NCBI RefSeq assembly: GCF_000165465.1
Contig: NC_017455.1
Span: 930,001 to 994,000, forward strand
Source of the DNA: Halanaerobium praevalens DSM 2228
GTDB taxonomy: Bacteria > Bacillota > Halanaerobiia > Halanaerobiales > Halanaerobiaceae
DNA length: 64,000 nucleotides
Reading direction: 5' to 3'
Below are positions 43,734-52,744 of this stretch, piece by piece (positions within the stretch are counted from its first letter, which is position 1; each line of letters opens with the position of its first letter). The notes under the pieces are model-generated. The model searched no databases, had not been told where the DNA came from, and saw only the letters and a program-made list of their open reading frames with translations. Both the position numbers and the translations under genes were made by a program.

Positions 43734-44765
43734 ATGTTTAAGAAAAAATTTGATTTCAATTTTTTTGCTGGCCAGTTAAAAATAATGCTGCAATCAGGTT
43801 TAAGCTTAAATAGAACTTTATTAATTATGGCTCAACAAAGTCGAAGTGAAAGAGAAGCTGAAATTTATAGTAATTTATTAAAAAATATTGAGTCAGGTTT
43901 AACCTTAGCTTCTGCTTTGAAAGAAGAAAAAATATTTAAAGATTTATTTATTGAAATTGTTCGAGCAGGTGAAAAAAGTGGTAGTTTAGTTAGTGTTTTA
44001 ACTAGTTTAGAAGAATATTATAAAAGTAAAAATGAATTAAAAAAAGAAATAAAAAAAGCTTGTTTTTATCCACTAACTGTGATCATAACTCTAATTTTAG
44101 CAGCCTTTTTTATTTTCAAATTTATATTGCCAGTTTTTGTAGACTTATTTGCAGAATTTAATGGTCAATTACCTTTTTTGACCAGAATTCTTTTAAGCTT
44201 AAGTTTAGGTTTTAATAAACATTTTATTTTATTTTTAATTTTTTCAATATTTATAATATTCTTTTCATATTATTTATATCAGAATACTAAAAGAGATGAT
44301 TTAAAAAGTAAATTAATTTTAAAAATACCAATGATTTCAACAATTTATAGAGATTTAATATTATGCCAAATAGCTGTCTATTTATCTTTACTTTTAAAAA
44401 GTGGTTTAGAATTAATAACTGCTTTAAAACTTTTAGAAAATATTATTCATGATTATCAATATAAAAATTTCATTCACGAAACAACTTTAAATATTTCAAA
44501 AGGAGCTTCAATTAAAGAATGTTTTGGTAATAGCAATTATATTCCAGATATTTTTTACTATTTTTTAATGACTGGAGAGGAAACTGCAAAAATAGATTTT
44601 ATGTTAAAAAAGGCAGGTGATTATTATTATTCTAAACTTAAAACAGAAATAGAGAAGATGCTGCAGTATTTAGAGCCTCTTTTAATCACATTAACTGCAA
44701 TTTTTGTCGCTTTACTTGCTGCAGCAGTAATTATGCCGATGTTTCAAATTTATTTAATTATTTAA
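43734..44765 (+). CDS. GspF/PilC-type platform protein of the second cluster
   Basis: 343 residues with two T2SSF repeats (FFAGQLKIMLQSGLSLNRTL and LCQIAVYLSLLLKSGLELIT), the RAGEKSG motif and about three membrane segments. It lacks the roughly 70-residue N-terminal extension of PilC in cluster 1. It follows the ATPase by 16 bases. Confidence 0.9.
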   Translation: MFKKKFDFNFFAGQLKIMLQSGLSLNRTLLIMAQQSRSEREAEIYSNLLKNIESGLTLASALKEEKIFKDLFIEIVRAGEKSGSLVSVLTSLEEYYKSKNELKKEIKKACFYPLTVIITLILAAFFIFKFILPVFVDLFAEFNGQLPFLTRILLSLSLGFNKHFILFLIFSIFIIFFSYYLYQNTKRDDLKSKLILKIPMISTIYRDLILCQIAVYLSLLLKSGLELITALKLLENIIHDYQYKNFIHETTLNISKGASIKECFGNSNYIPDIFYYFLMTGEETAKIDFMLKKAGDYYYSKLKTEIEKMLQYLEPLLITLTAIFVALLAAAVIMPMFQIYLII

Positions 44766-44805
44766 TAGTTTATTTTTAAATTAAAAATAAGAAAGGAAGT
44801 TGAAA

Positions 44806-45219
44806 ATGAAAAACAAAGAAGCTGGATTTACTTTAATCGAATTATTGATTGTTATTGTTGTTTTAGGGATTTTAATGTCAATGGCTGTACCTGCTTTAAG
44901 TGGAGTTAAAAATAAGGCTGATACAACTGTTGCTAAAGCAGATCTGCATAATATTATGCAGAGTTTAGAAATGTATTATTTAGATTATGGAGAATATCCC
45001 GGTCAGAGTACTAAAACTAAATTAACAACTATTAGTGATGATTTAAAAGAATTAAAACTTAAAAATAAGCCAGAAGATTACAGTTATCAAAGTGATTTAG
45101 ATACAGCAGCCCAAAAATATATAATTATTTACCAAGCGGCGGCAGATGAATATTATTATATCTCAACTACAGAATCTGCTTTAGTTGGTCCCAAAACAAG
45201 TGAGCCAAGTTTAGAGTAA
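44806..45219 (+). CDS. Major pseudopilin (GspG-like)
   Basis: 137 residues. Leader MKNKEAG is cleaved before FTLIELLIVIVVLGILMSMA with Glu5. KADLHNIMQSLEMYYLDYGEYPG is the GspG-type pattern of a helix followed by a YPG turn. ATG 44806 is 6 bases after AGGAAG. It has no PilD of its own cluster and must use the peptidase at 14585. Confidence 0.9.
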   Translation: MKNKEAGFTLIELLIVIVVLGILMSMAVPALSGVKNKADTTVAKADLHNIMQSLEMYYLDYGEYPGQSTKTKLTTISDDLKELKLKNKPEDYSYQSDLDTAAQKYIIIYQAAADEYYYISTTESALVGPKTSEPSLE

Positions 45220-45220
45220 A

Positions 45221-45703
45221 ATGAATAAGAGCAGTGGTTTTACTTTAATAGAAATTTTAATAGTAATTACACTGATGGGAATTTTATTTGGTCTTAGTTA
45301 TTCTTTGGAGTTAAAACAAGATTTTGCAGTTGAACAGCAGCTCGAAAGCATAGCTGCTGATTTAAGATGGGCCAGAAATAAAGCAGTTTTAGATAACCAA
45401 AGTTATATTTTTAGAATTTATACAGTTAAAGAGAATATGAATGAGAATAAAATTCCCTATTATTTTTATATTAAACAAAATGGTAAAAAAATTATAAAAA
45501 AGAAAGGTTATTATTCTGCAGAACTAATTTTATATAAAACTTTAAAGTTTAAATTAGTTGAATCTAAATATTATGAATGGATTAGATTTAATAATACAGC
45601 TACAGCAAGAGGTGGCACCATTGCTTTAGCTAAAGCAAATCCAGATGCAAATAAATATTCAGTTACAGTAAACCAACTAGGGAGGGTTAGAGTTGAAAAA
45701 TAA
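45221..45703 (+). CDS. Minor pseudopilin (GspH-like)
   Basis: 160 residues. Leader NKSSG precedes FTLIEILIVITLMGILFGLS; then SIAADLRWARNKAVLDNQSY resembles the GspH segment, and the last 40 residues (YSVTVNQLGRVRVEK) end in the typical GspH strand. It starts one base after the preceding stop. Confidence 0.85.
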   Translation: MNKSSGFTLIEILIVITLMGILFGLSYSLELKQDFAVEQQLESIAADLRWARNKAVLDNQSYIFRIYTVKENMNENKIPYYFYIKQNGKKIIKKKGYYSAELILYKTLKFKLVESKYYEWIRFNNTATARGGTIALAKANPDANKYSVTVNQLGRVRVEK

Positions 45704-46103
45704 CGCAGGTTTTTCACTTTTAGAAGTAGTAATTACAATTTCTTTAGCTGGAATAGTTTTAGCAGTGATGAGTAGAACTATTAAGACTGGCTTAGAAGTA
45801 CAAAGTTTTTTGGCAGATGAAAATGCAGCTTTAAATTGGACTGAATCTGTTTTAGAAGCTTATAAAAATAAAGAATCATTAAGTTTAGGCATTGCTGATA
45901 GTAATTCAAAATTTATAAAGAATTTGGAGTTATTAGAAAAAGAATCTCTACCTAAAAATTATAAACTAACTAAAGTTAAGATTAGTCCTTTTATTGATGG
46001 TGAAATTAAATATCAAGGCTTATATAAGCTAAAAGTACAAGTTGATTATGACTGCCATAATAAGGAGCGGAGACATGAAATTTTCACTTTGCTTGAAAAA
46101 TAA
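45693..46103 (+). CDS. Minor pseudopilin (GspI-like)
   Basis: 136 residues. Leader KNNAG precedes FSLLEVVITISLAGIVLAVM. The short body (ENAALNWTESVLEAYKN) fits GspI/PilV. TTG 45693 lies inside the end of the previous gene, after GGGAGGG, and the 3' end overlaps the next gene by 29 bases. Confidence 0.82.
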   Translation: MKNNAGFSLLEVVITISLAGIVLAVMSRTIKTGLEVQSFLADENAALNWTESVLEAYKNKESLSLGIADSNSKFIKNLELLEKESLPKNYKLTKVKISPFIDGEIKYQGLYKLKVQVDYDCHNKERRHEIFTLLEK

Positions 46104-46587
46104 ATTTAATTCGTCAGCTGGTTTTACTTTAATAGAGATTTTAATTGTACTTAGTATTTCTTCATTGTTAACTATCTGTTTTCTCCAATTAGTAATTAGA
46201 TTGTATCAGAACAATAATAATTTTATCTTTAAAAATTCTTGGCAATTAGATGCTTTTTTAGCAGTAAATTTTATGGTAGAACAAATAACAAACTCTATTA
46301 AGATAGAAGTCGTTAATCAAGGTGAATTAAATATTTATACTTATTATAATCATAATTATCAATGGCTTAAGTTTTCTCTTTTTCAGAATGAAAAAGGAAA
46401 GACATTAGCAAAAGCAATTGGTAGTGAAGAACCTTTACAGCAAGATTTCGGTAAAAATTTAACTTTGATTAATCAAGTTAAAGAACTTAAATTCATCAAA
46501 GTTAAACCAGGCTTATTGCAAATAAAACTTTTGTTGACTCAAAATAAAGAAGAATTAATTGTTTCTAGATTAGTTAAAATTAATTAA
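46075..46587 (+). CDS. Minor pseudopilin (GspJ-like)
   Basis: 170 residues. A longer leader ends SSAG before FTLIEILIVLSISSLLTICF with Glu5. ATG 46075 is favoured by AAGGAGCGG just upstream; an earlier ATG at 46042 lacks a site. The body (FMVEQITNSIKIEVVNQG) is GspJ-like. Confidence 0.82.
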   Translation: MKFSLCLKNKFNSSAGFTLIEILIVLSISSLLTICFLQLVIRLYQNNNNFIFKNSWQLDAFLAVNFMVEQITNSIKIEVVNQGELNIYTYYNHNYQWLKFSLFQNEKGKTLAKAIGSEEPLQQDFGKNLTLINQVKELKFIKVKPGLLQIKLLLTQNKEELIVSRLVKIN

Positions 46588-46601
46588 AAGTAGGTAAAAA
46601 A

Positions 46602-46985
46602 ATGAAATTTAACAATCAAGCGGGTTATATTCTTTTGCTAAATTTACTTTTAATAACTATGATCTCTTTATTTATTCCTTTACTAGTCCAACAGCAAAAA
46701 CTAAATTTTATGATTTTAAATAATAGAAAAAAATCAGCACAAAATAGAGAAATAGTAGATTCAGCTCTCCAATATCAGTTATATCATTTTAAAGAGAAAA
46801 AAATACTTTTAGATGATCAATTTATTTTAGAAAATAAATTTAAAGTTTTTGTTTTAGGAGAGGAGGATGATGATTTTGTTTATTTTAAAGCCAGATTAAA
46901 TAATAATCCAGCCTATGAATCAGAAATGAAAATTAGAAAGAGTAATATGGAAACAATTTACAAAAAAATATATAGGAGTGAATAA
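46602..46985 (+). CDS. PilX/GspK-like tip pseudopilin, short
   Basis: 127 residues. NNQAG precedes YILLLNLLLITMISLFIPLL with no Glu at position 5, as in GspK/PilX. It is only a quarter of the length of its cluster 1 counterpart (525 residues) and lacks the large tip domain, which suggests that the tips of the two systems do different jobs. Confidence 0.7.
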   Translation: MKFNNQAGYILLLNLLLITMISLFIPLLVQQQKLNFMILNNRKKSAQNREIVDSALQYQLYHFKEKKILLDDQFILENKFKVFVLGEEDDDFVYFKARLNNNPAYESEMKIRKSNMETIYKKIYRSE

Positions 46986-46986
46986 A

Positions 46987-47730
46987 ATGTTTAATAATTA
47001 CTATTCAATTTCAATTCCCTGTGGCAAAAAACTGAAAAACGTAGTAGTAAGAGCCAAAGATGAAAAAATAGATTTTGTTGAAGGTATTAATGAGATTTCT
47101 ACTATTGGCAAAATAAAAAAATTAAATTTTAATTGTCAGTATATTGTTCTTTTGCCAGCAGATTCTTTATTTTATCATTCAGTAGTTTTAGAAGAAAAAA
47201 ATCCTTATCGAATAAGTGAGGATAATATCTTAAGTAAATTTGCAGAAGTTAAAGAAAATTTTGCAGAAGAATTTTATTATGATTATCTTGAAATTGTTTC
47301 AGATAAAACTAAAGCAAGAGAAATAAAATTTTTTGCTGCTCCTAAAAATATGCTTGATCCAATTACAGAGACAATGGAAAAGCATAAAAATAATTTTTTA
47401 GTATCTGCTTTACCAGTGGCGGTATTTTCAATTGTGAATAAAATTGTTTCTGCTAAGAATTATCTTCTTTATTATAAAATTAATAAAAACTATACAATAT
47501 TAACTAGTATAGATAATAAATTGGGATTATTACAGTCTGCTATTAAAAAAGAAGATTTAAAAAATGAGATAAATAAAACTAAAAAATATTACCTTAATAA
47601 TAAGGGGATCGAATTAGAAGTCTTAGAAGGTAATAGTGATTTGCTTAACTTAGGGGACTATTTAGATTTGAAAGCAGATGATTTTGTTTTCTTAACTTCT
47701 CTATTTTGGAGTATTAATAAATGTCAATAA
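46987..47730 (+). CDS. Degenerate PilM/GspL-like protein
   Basis: 247 residues. By position it should be PilM (before N-, O- and P-like genes), but the nucleotide-binding motifs seen in PilM of cluster 1 (DFGHNS, LDIGTN, LTGGG) are missing. It may keep only a scaffold role like the cytoplasmic part of GspL. ATG 46987 is 8 bases after AGGAG; GTG 46978 overlaps that site. Confidence 0.6.
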   Translation: MFNNYYSISIPCGKKLKNVVVRAKDEKIDFVEGINEISTIGKIKKLNFNCQYIVLLPADSLFYHSVVLEEKNPYRISEDNILSKFAEVKENFAEEFYYDYLEIVSDKTKAREIKFFAAPKNMLDPITETMEKHKNNFLVSALPVAVFSIVNKIVSAKNYLLYYKINKNYTILTSIDNKLGLLQSAIKKEDLKNEINKTKKYYLNNKGIELEVLEGNSDLLNLGDYLDLKADDFVFLTSLFWSINKCQ

Positions 47731-48185
47731 TTTTTAAAGAAAAAAATTATAATCAAATTGTTTTAATTTTAAAGCATCTATTGCTAATAATTTTTATAAT
47801 ACTTATTTTAGTTTTAGCATTAAATTTGTTTTTAGAAAATAAAAATAATTCTTTAAATAAAAAACTAGTTGATTTAAAAAAAGAAGAATTTAAATATAAA
47901 AATTTACTAAAAACAACTAAAGCAGTTAAAAAAGTAGAAGAAAAAAAATTAGCAAACTATTATTTACTTATTAAATTAGCTAATTACGCTGAAAAGCTAA
48001 GTTATAAGTCAATTCACTTTAAAAATAAAAAGATTAATTTAACTGCAGTTACTAAAAATCAGACTCAAATATTTAAATTAGTTGATAATTTAAAAAAAGA
48101 TTTTCAGTTTAAAGCAGTAAATTTAATTAATATTAATTCAAATCAACAATTTGATTTTAAGCTAGAAGCATTTTTAGTTAATTAA
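47721..48185 (+). CDS. PilN-like inner-membrane protein
   Basis: 154 residues with one membrane segment (about 15-35), then a coiled coil and a small alpha/beta domain (LKKDFQFKAVNLININ). Position and layout match PilN of cluster 1. It overlaps the preceding gene by 10 bases. Confidence 0.72.
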   Translation: MSIIFKEKNYNQIVLILKHLLLIIFIILILVLALNLFLENKNNSLNKKLVDLKKEEFKYKNLLKTTKAVKKVEEKKLANYYLLIKLANYAEKLSYKSIHFKNKKINLTAVTKNQTQIFKLVDNLKKDFQFKAVNLININSNQQFDFKLEAFLVN

Positions 48186-48196
48186 TGGAGGGGAAA

Positions 48197-48661
48197 ATGA
48201 AAATTATTCAGAAAAAAATATTTATTTATATTTTAATTATCTTAGTACTTTTATTCTTAATTTTGCAGTCTTATTATCTAAAAAATAATTTTATCAAAAA
48301 TAAGTATTTGCATGCAAAAATTAAAAAACAACAGCAAAATAATATGGAATTTAAAACAAAATACCAAAAAAATATTAAAAAAAAGAACTCAAATAATAAT
48401 AGACATGCAAAACCTTTGGCAGCTAAAACAGCTTCTATTTTAGCTAAAGTCAAAACTTTGAATTTAAAATTAATAGACCTAAATAGAACTAAAAATGAAA
48501 TCAACTTAAATATTTCTGGTGATTTTCATTCTATTTTAAACTTAATTAAATACTTAGAAATTGAGATGATTGATCTAAAAATAAGAGAGTTTAAATTAAA
48601 AGATAATAATCAAAACTTATTCTTATTTTTAAAACTAACAAGATGGGTTGATGTTAAATGA
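48197..48661 (+). CDS. PilO-like inner-membrane protein
   Basis: 154 residues with one membrane segment (about 8-26), a Lys/Asn-rich coiled region and a C-terminal domain with NLNISGDFHSILNLIKYLE resembling PilO. ATG 48197 follows GGAGGGG; an ATG at 48185 is upstream of that site. Confidence 0.72.
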   Translation: MKIIQKKIFIYILIILVLLFLILQSYYLKNNFIKNKYLHAKIKKQQQNNMEFKTKYQKNIKKKNSNNNRHAKPLAAKTASILAKVKTLNLKLIDLNRTKNEINLNISGDFHSILNLIKYLEIEMIDLKIREFKLKDNNQNLFLFLKLTRWVDVK

Positions 48662-49317
48662 AAAAATTAAAAATTAATAAAAAAATAGTTCTAATTATCT
48701 TAACTTTAGTTTTAATTATCTCAATTTCTTTTAATTATGTTAAACTCAAAGGTAAAAAATCTACTAATTTATTAGAAAAGGAAAATGAAAACCAATTAAA
48801 AGTACAATCTCAAAGCAAAGAAGTAGCAGCAGCTAATTTAAAAATAAAAAACAAAAATTTAAATCTTAAAAGTAATTCAAAAGCAGAAATTACAGTTGAA
48901 AAATTAGCTACAATTAAAGAAATAAAAGATCCTTTTAAAATCGATAAAAATAATCAAAATTCTGCAAATCAAGATGCAGATTCAACTAATCCAATTAATC
49001 CAGATGAACTTTTATCACTAGAAAAAAATATTATTCAGCAAGTGAAAACTAAAAATCCAAATAAATCAGATAATTTAAGTCCCTCAATTGAAGACAATCT
49101 AAAATTAGATTTCAAGTTGCTAGGTATAATAAAGAATAAAAAACAGGCTGCTGCTCTTTTTTTATATCAAGGCAAAACCATTTTTAAAAAAGAAAAAGAT
49201 AAAATTAGTTCATTTGAGATTAAAAACATAAATAAGAAAGAGGTTATACTTTTTTATCAAGAAAAAGAAATAAAATTAAATTTATGGGAGGATCTAAAAG
49301 ATGGGACTGAAAGCTAG
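48658..49317 (+). CDS. PilP/GspC-like protein
   Basis: 219 residues with one N-terminal membrane segment, a long Asn/Lys-rich linker and a C-terminal beta domain (DFKLLGIIKNKKQAAALFLY, then VILFYQEKEIKLNLW) like the HR domain of GspC or PilP. It overlaps both neighbours and probably connects the inner platform to the secretin. Confidence 0.68.
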   Translation: MKKLKINKKIVLIILTLVLIISISFNYVKLKGKKSTNLLEKENENQLKVQSQSKEVAAANLKIKNKNLNLKSNSKAEITVEKLATIKEIKDPFKIDKNNQNSANQDADSTNPINPDELLSLEKNIIQQVKTKNPNKSDNLSPSIEDNLKLDFKLLGIIKNKKQAAALFLYQGKTIFKKEKDKISSFEIKNINKKEVILFYQEKEIKLNLWEDLKDGTES

Positions 49318-50617
49318 ACAGATAGTAGAAATTTTTGTTTTAGTAATAATTTTAGTTTTTTTATCAACTTTTGTTAGAGCAGAAACTAAAACAAAAGATT
49401 TGATTTCTATTAATCTTAGAGATGTGGAATTAGAGACAGCTTTAATAATGTTGGCTAATACAGCTGAAAAAAATTTGATCTGTGATAGTAAAGTAAATGG
49501 AAAAATAACTGTGTTATTTAATGATATAATTTTTGAAGATGCCTTAGATTTAATTACAGATAGTTTTGATTTAGCTTATAGCTATCAAAAAAATGTAATT
49601 TATGTTAGTACAAGTGAAAAAATGGCTTTAGACAAAAATGAATTTTATACTAAAAATTATAAATTCAATTATCTAACATCTGAAACCGCAGCTGAAATAT
49701 TAAAAAATAATTTTGAAGACATTAAAATAATTGATTTAAATAGTGAAGGTTTAATTGTCAGTTGTGCCAAACATGAATTTAATAAAATTGATCAAATAGT
49801 AAAAAAAATTGATCAGCCACAAAAACAAATTATGATTAAAGCTAGAGTTGAAGAAATCAGTAGAACAGAAATTAAAGAATTAGGTATTAATCCTAGTCAA
49901 TTAACTGAATTAAAAATAATAAAAAATGAAGCTGGAGATTTAGAAGAACTAAAACCTAATTGGCCTGATACTTTAAGATCTTTAAATGAAAGAGGTCTTT
50001 CTAATATACTTGCTAACCCTAGTTTAATGACTCTTGATCGAAAAAAAGCAAAATTAATAATTGGTGATCAAATACCAGTTAAATTAGAAAGAGTAGAATC
50101 AGAAAAAACAGTTTCTACAATTAATTATATAGAAGCTGGAATTGTTTTAGAATTTTTACCTAAAATTATCAATGAAAAAGAAGTTCTTTTAGAAATAAAA
50201 CCATCAGTTAATAGTTTAGGTCAAGTGCTTGCTGATGGTTTACCAGCTGTAAACTCCAGAAGTGCTGAAACAACTGTTATTTTAGAAAATGATCAAACTT
50301 TAGCTATTGGAGGCTTAATCAAAAAAGATGAGTTAAAAAGTATTAAAGAAGTACCTATTTTAGCAGATTTGCCGTTATTAGGAAAATTATTTTCAGCTGA
50401 AGAAAAAAATGATATAGAAACTGAATTAATTATTTTTATTACACCTAAAATTATAGAATCTAAAACTGAAATTAAAACTAAAACACCAGTTTTAACAGAA
50501 GAAAAATTAAATAATAAGATTAAAAAGCAGGAAAAAGAGGTCTTAAAAGAGAATAAAAGTAATAGAGAGTTTAAAAATCTAACAGAAGCAGAATTAAAAA
50601 AAATTTTAGATAAATAA
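49301..50617 (+). CDS. Secretin of the second cluster (GspD/PilQ-like)
   Basis: 438 residues. Signal peptide, N0/STN (SINLRDVELETALIMLAN), one N1 repeat and a secretin core (QIMIKARVEEIS to ELIIFITPKII) with IGGLIKKDELKSIKEVPILA. It is about 190 residues shorter than PilQ of cluster 1, mainly by lack of one N-domain. It ends FKNLTEAELKKILDK, matching the tail of the other secretin. GGGAGG precedes the ATG, and a terminator follows. Confidence 0.9.
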   Translation: MGLKARQIVEIFVLVIILVFLSTFVRAETKTKDLISINLRDVELETALIMLANTAEKNLICDSKVNGKITVLFNDIIFEDALDLITDSFDLAYSYQKNVIYVSTSEKMALDKNEFYTKNYKFNYLTSETAAEILKNNFEDIKIIDLNSEGLIVSCAKHEFNKIDQIVKKIDQPQKQIMIKARVEEISRTEIKELGINPSQLTELKIIKNEAGDLEELKPNWPDTLRSLNERGLSNILANPSLMTLDRKKAKLIIGDQIPVKLERVESEKTVSTINYIEAGIVLEFLPKIINEKEVLLEIKPSVNSLGQVLADGLPAVNSRSAETTVILENDQTLAIGGLIKKDELKSIKEVPILADLPLLGKLFSAEEKNDIETELIIFITPKIIESKTEIKTKTPVLTEEKLNNKIKKQEKEVLKENKSNREFKNLTEAELKKILDK

Positions 50618-50646
50618 AAGGATATTTAAACTTTTTCAAGAAATTT

Positions 50647-50675
50647 AATTCAGGGGAAACCCTGAATTTTCTTTT
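50647..50675 (+). terminator. Terminator after the second secretin
   Basis: AATTCAGGG pairs with CCCTGAATT around a GAAA tetraloop, followed by a T-rich tract. Confidence 0.9.
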
Positions 50676-50714
50676 AATAATAAAAACAAATGCTAATTGA
50701 AGGAGGTTAATTTA

Positions 50715-52334
50715 TTGAAAATAGTTTTAACTGGATTTATGACTGCTGGTAAAACAACAGTAGCTAAAATTATAGCAGCTAAAAAAAACTATAAATTTTA
50801 TGATAGTGATCAATTAATTGAAGCAAAAGAAAAAATGACTATTAAAGAAATATTTAAACTCAAAGGTGAAAAATATTTTAGAAAAATTGAAAAAGAGATT
50901 ATTATGAACCTTTTAAAAACAAAAAAAAATTTAGTATTGGCTACAGGTGGTGGCTCTATTATAAATAAAGAGTTAAGAAATCTAATCTTAGAGCAATCTG
51001 AAAGCTTTTGTTTAGATTTAAGTCCAGAAGCTGTTTTAAAGAGAGAAAAAAAGTCAAAGATACAACGGCCTCTACTTGCAGGGAATAATAAATTAAACAA
51101 GGTAAAAAAACTTTTAGCAAAGCGAAAAAAGTATTATCAACAAATTCCAATTCATTTTGATAGTGAAACAAATTCAGCGATAGAAATCGCAGATTTAATT
51201 TTAGCTGAATTACCTGAACAAAAAATAAATATTAAAATTGATTCTAAATCAATGGCTTATCCTGTAATTATAGAATCAAAATTTAAAAAAAATAGTTTTA
51301 AAAAAATTATAGATAAAATTAAAGGTAATAAGGTATTTTTATTGGTAGATCAAGTTTTAATGTCAAAACATAGTGCTCAAATAATTGATTTACTTAATAA
51401 AAATTCTCAGCTTGTCAAATTGGAGCTTAAAGCTGGAGAAGAAATTAAAAGCCTTAGTTATTTAAATCAGATTTATCAAATTTTATATGAAAATAATTTT
51501 AGTCGTTCTGATTATTTAATTGCTTTTGGGGGAGGTACTGTTGGTGATTTGGGTGGTTTAGCTGCCTCTACTTATTTAAGAGGTTTAAAACTAATTCAAC
51601 TGCCAACAACTATTATTTCTCAATTAGATAGTAGTATAGGTGGTAAAACTGCTGTTAACTTTAAAAATACTAAAAATATAATAGGTACTTTTTATCAGCC
51701 AGAATTAGTATATTATCAATTAGATTGGTTAAAAACTTTAGCTACTAGAGAAATAAAATCTGGTTTAGGAGAAGTTATAAAATATTCAATTTTAGCTGGT
51801 CCAGAACTCTTTGATCTTTTAGTTGAAAAAGAAACTGAAATTATTAACTTAGATGAAGATATTATGCTACAAATAGCCGAGATTTGTTTAAATACTAAAT
51901 ACGAATATGTAAGAAATGATGTTCAAGATAAAGGCTTGAGGAAAAAACTTAATTTAGGTCATAGTTTTGGTCATGCACTTGAAGCTACAGAAAATTTTAA
52001 TTATAAGCATGGACAGGCAGTAGTTATGGGAATTGCTTTTACAGCTTTTTTATCTAATAAAATAGGAGTTTTAGAATCAGATAAATTCAAAAAAATAATA
52101 AAATTAATTTTAAATTTCAATTATGAAATTTTTCCTTCACCAGCAATAAAAGTTAAGGATTTAATAAATTATTTAGCTTATGATAAAAAAAATAGTGGAA
52201 ATAAGATCTGGTGGGTTTTAATAAATGACATCGGTACTACTTATTTAAGTGATAGATTTAAGCAAAAAGAACTTAGTCAATATATGGAGGAATACTTATG
52301 CAAAAAGTGGCTATTATCCATGGACCTAATTTAA
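50715..52334 (+). CDS. Shikimate kinase-3-dehydroquinate synthase fusion
   Basis: 539 residues. The N-terminal part (about 1-165) is AroK: Walker A GFMTAGKTT, FYDSDQLIE, and ATGGGS with RKIEKE. The C-terminal part (about 180-535) is AroB: LIAFGGGTVGDLGGLAASTY, QLPTTIISQLDSSIGGKTAV, LGEVIKYSIL and NLGHSFGHALE with metal-binding His residues. It catalyses two shikimate-pathway steps. TTG 50715 follows AGGAGG. Fusion order K-B also occurs in other Firmicutes. Its place after a PilMNOP-secretin row matches the pilMNOPQ-aroK-aroB order of gammaproteobacteria. Confidence 0.95.
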   Translation: MKIVLTGFMTAGKTTVAKIIAAKKNYKFYDSDQLIEAKEKMTIKEIFKLKGEKYFRKIEKEIIMNLLKTKKNLVLATGGGSIINKELRNLILEQSESFCLDLSPEAVLKREKKSKIQRPLLAGNNKLNKVKKLLAKRKKYYQQIPIHFDSETNSAIEIADLILAELPEQKINIKIDSKSMAYPVIIESKFKKNSFKKIIDKIKGNKVFLLVDQVLMSKHSAQIIDLLNKNSQLVKLELKAGEEIKSLSYLNQIYQILYENNFSRSDYLIAFGGGTVGDLGGLAASTYLRGLKLIQLPTTIISQLDSSIGGKTAVNFKNTKNIIGTFYQPELVYYQLDWLKTLATREIKSGLGEVIKYSILAGPELFDLLVEKETEIINLDEDIMLQIAEICLNTKYEYVRNDVQDKGLRKKLNLGHSFGHALEATENFNYKHGQAVVMGIAFTAFLSNKIGVLESDKFKKIIKLILNFNYEIFPSPAIKVKDLINYLAYDKKNSGNKIWWVLINDIGTTYLSDRFKQKELSQYMEEYLCKKWLLSMDLI

Positions 52335-52744
52335 ATATGTTAGGAATAAGGGAACCTGAAATTTATGGAGGTACTAATTTAGCAGCACTTAATAATGATT
52401 TGAAAAAAAAAGCTAAAGAAATTGATTTAGAATTAGAGATTATACAGACTAATCATGAGGGGGAAATTGTTGATTTTTTACAGCAAAACTACAAAGAATT
52501 GTCAGGAATAGTAATTAACCCAGGTGGTTTAACTCATACTAGTGTTGTTTTGAGAGATGCTCTAGCATCAGTGAGATTAGCAGTTATTGAAGTTCATATT
52601 AGTAATATTTATCGAAGAGAAGAATATCGTAAAAAATCAATTACAGCAGAAGCAGCTGTGGGATTAATAACTGGTTTAGGAGTTTATGGCTATGTTTTAG
52701 CTTTAGAAGCATTAAAAAAAATATTGATAAAGGAGAAATACTAA
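52298..52744 (+). CDS. aroQ: Type II 3-dehydroquinate dehydratase
   Basis: 148 residues. It converts 3-dehydroquinate to 3-dehydroshikimate. Motifs are IIHGPNLNMLGIREPEIYGG, TNHEGEIVDFLQ, NPGGLTHTSVVLRDAL and EVHISNIYRREEYR, which contain the catalytic Tyr, Asn and His residues. It overlaps the aroK-aroB fusion by 37 bases and abuts pepP. Confidence 0.96.
   Translation: MQKVAIIHGPNLNMLGIREPEIYGGTNLAALNNDLKKKAKEIDLELEIIQTNHEGEIVDFLQQNYKELSGIVINPGGLTHTSVVLRDALASVRLAVIEVHISNIYRREEYRKKSITAEAAVGLITGLGVYGYVLALEALKKILIKEKY

Noticed and set aside
50810-51171. Two minus-strand frames in the aroK part of the fusion
   Set aside because: Low-complexity antisense shadows of AT-rich coding sequence; the plus-strand protein is unambiguous.
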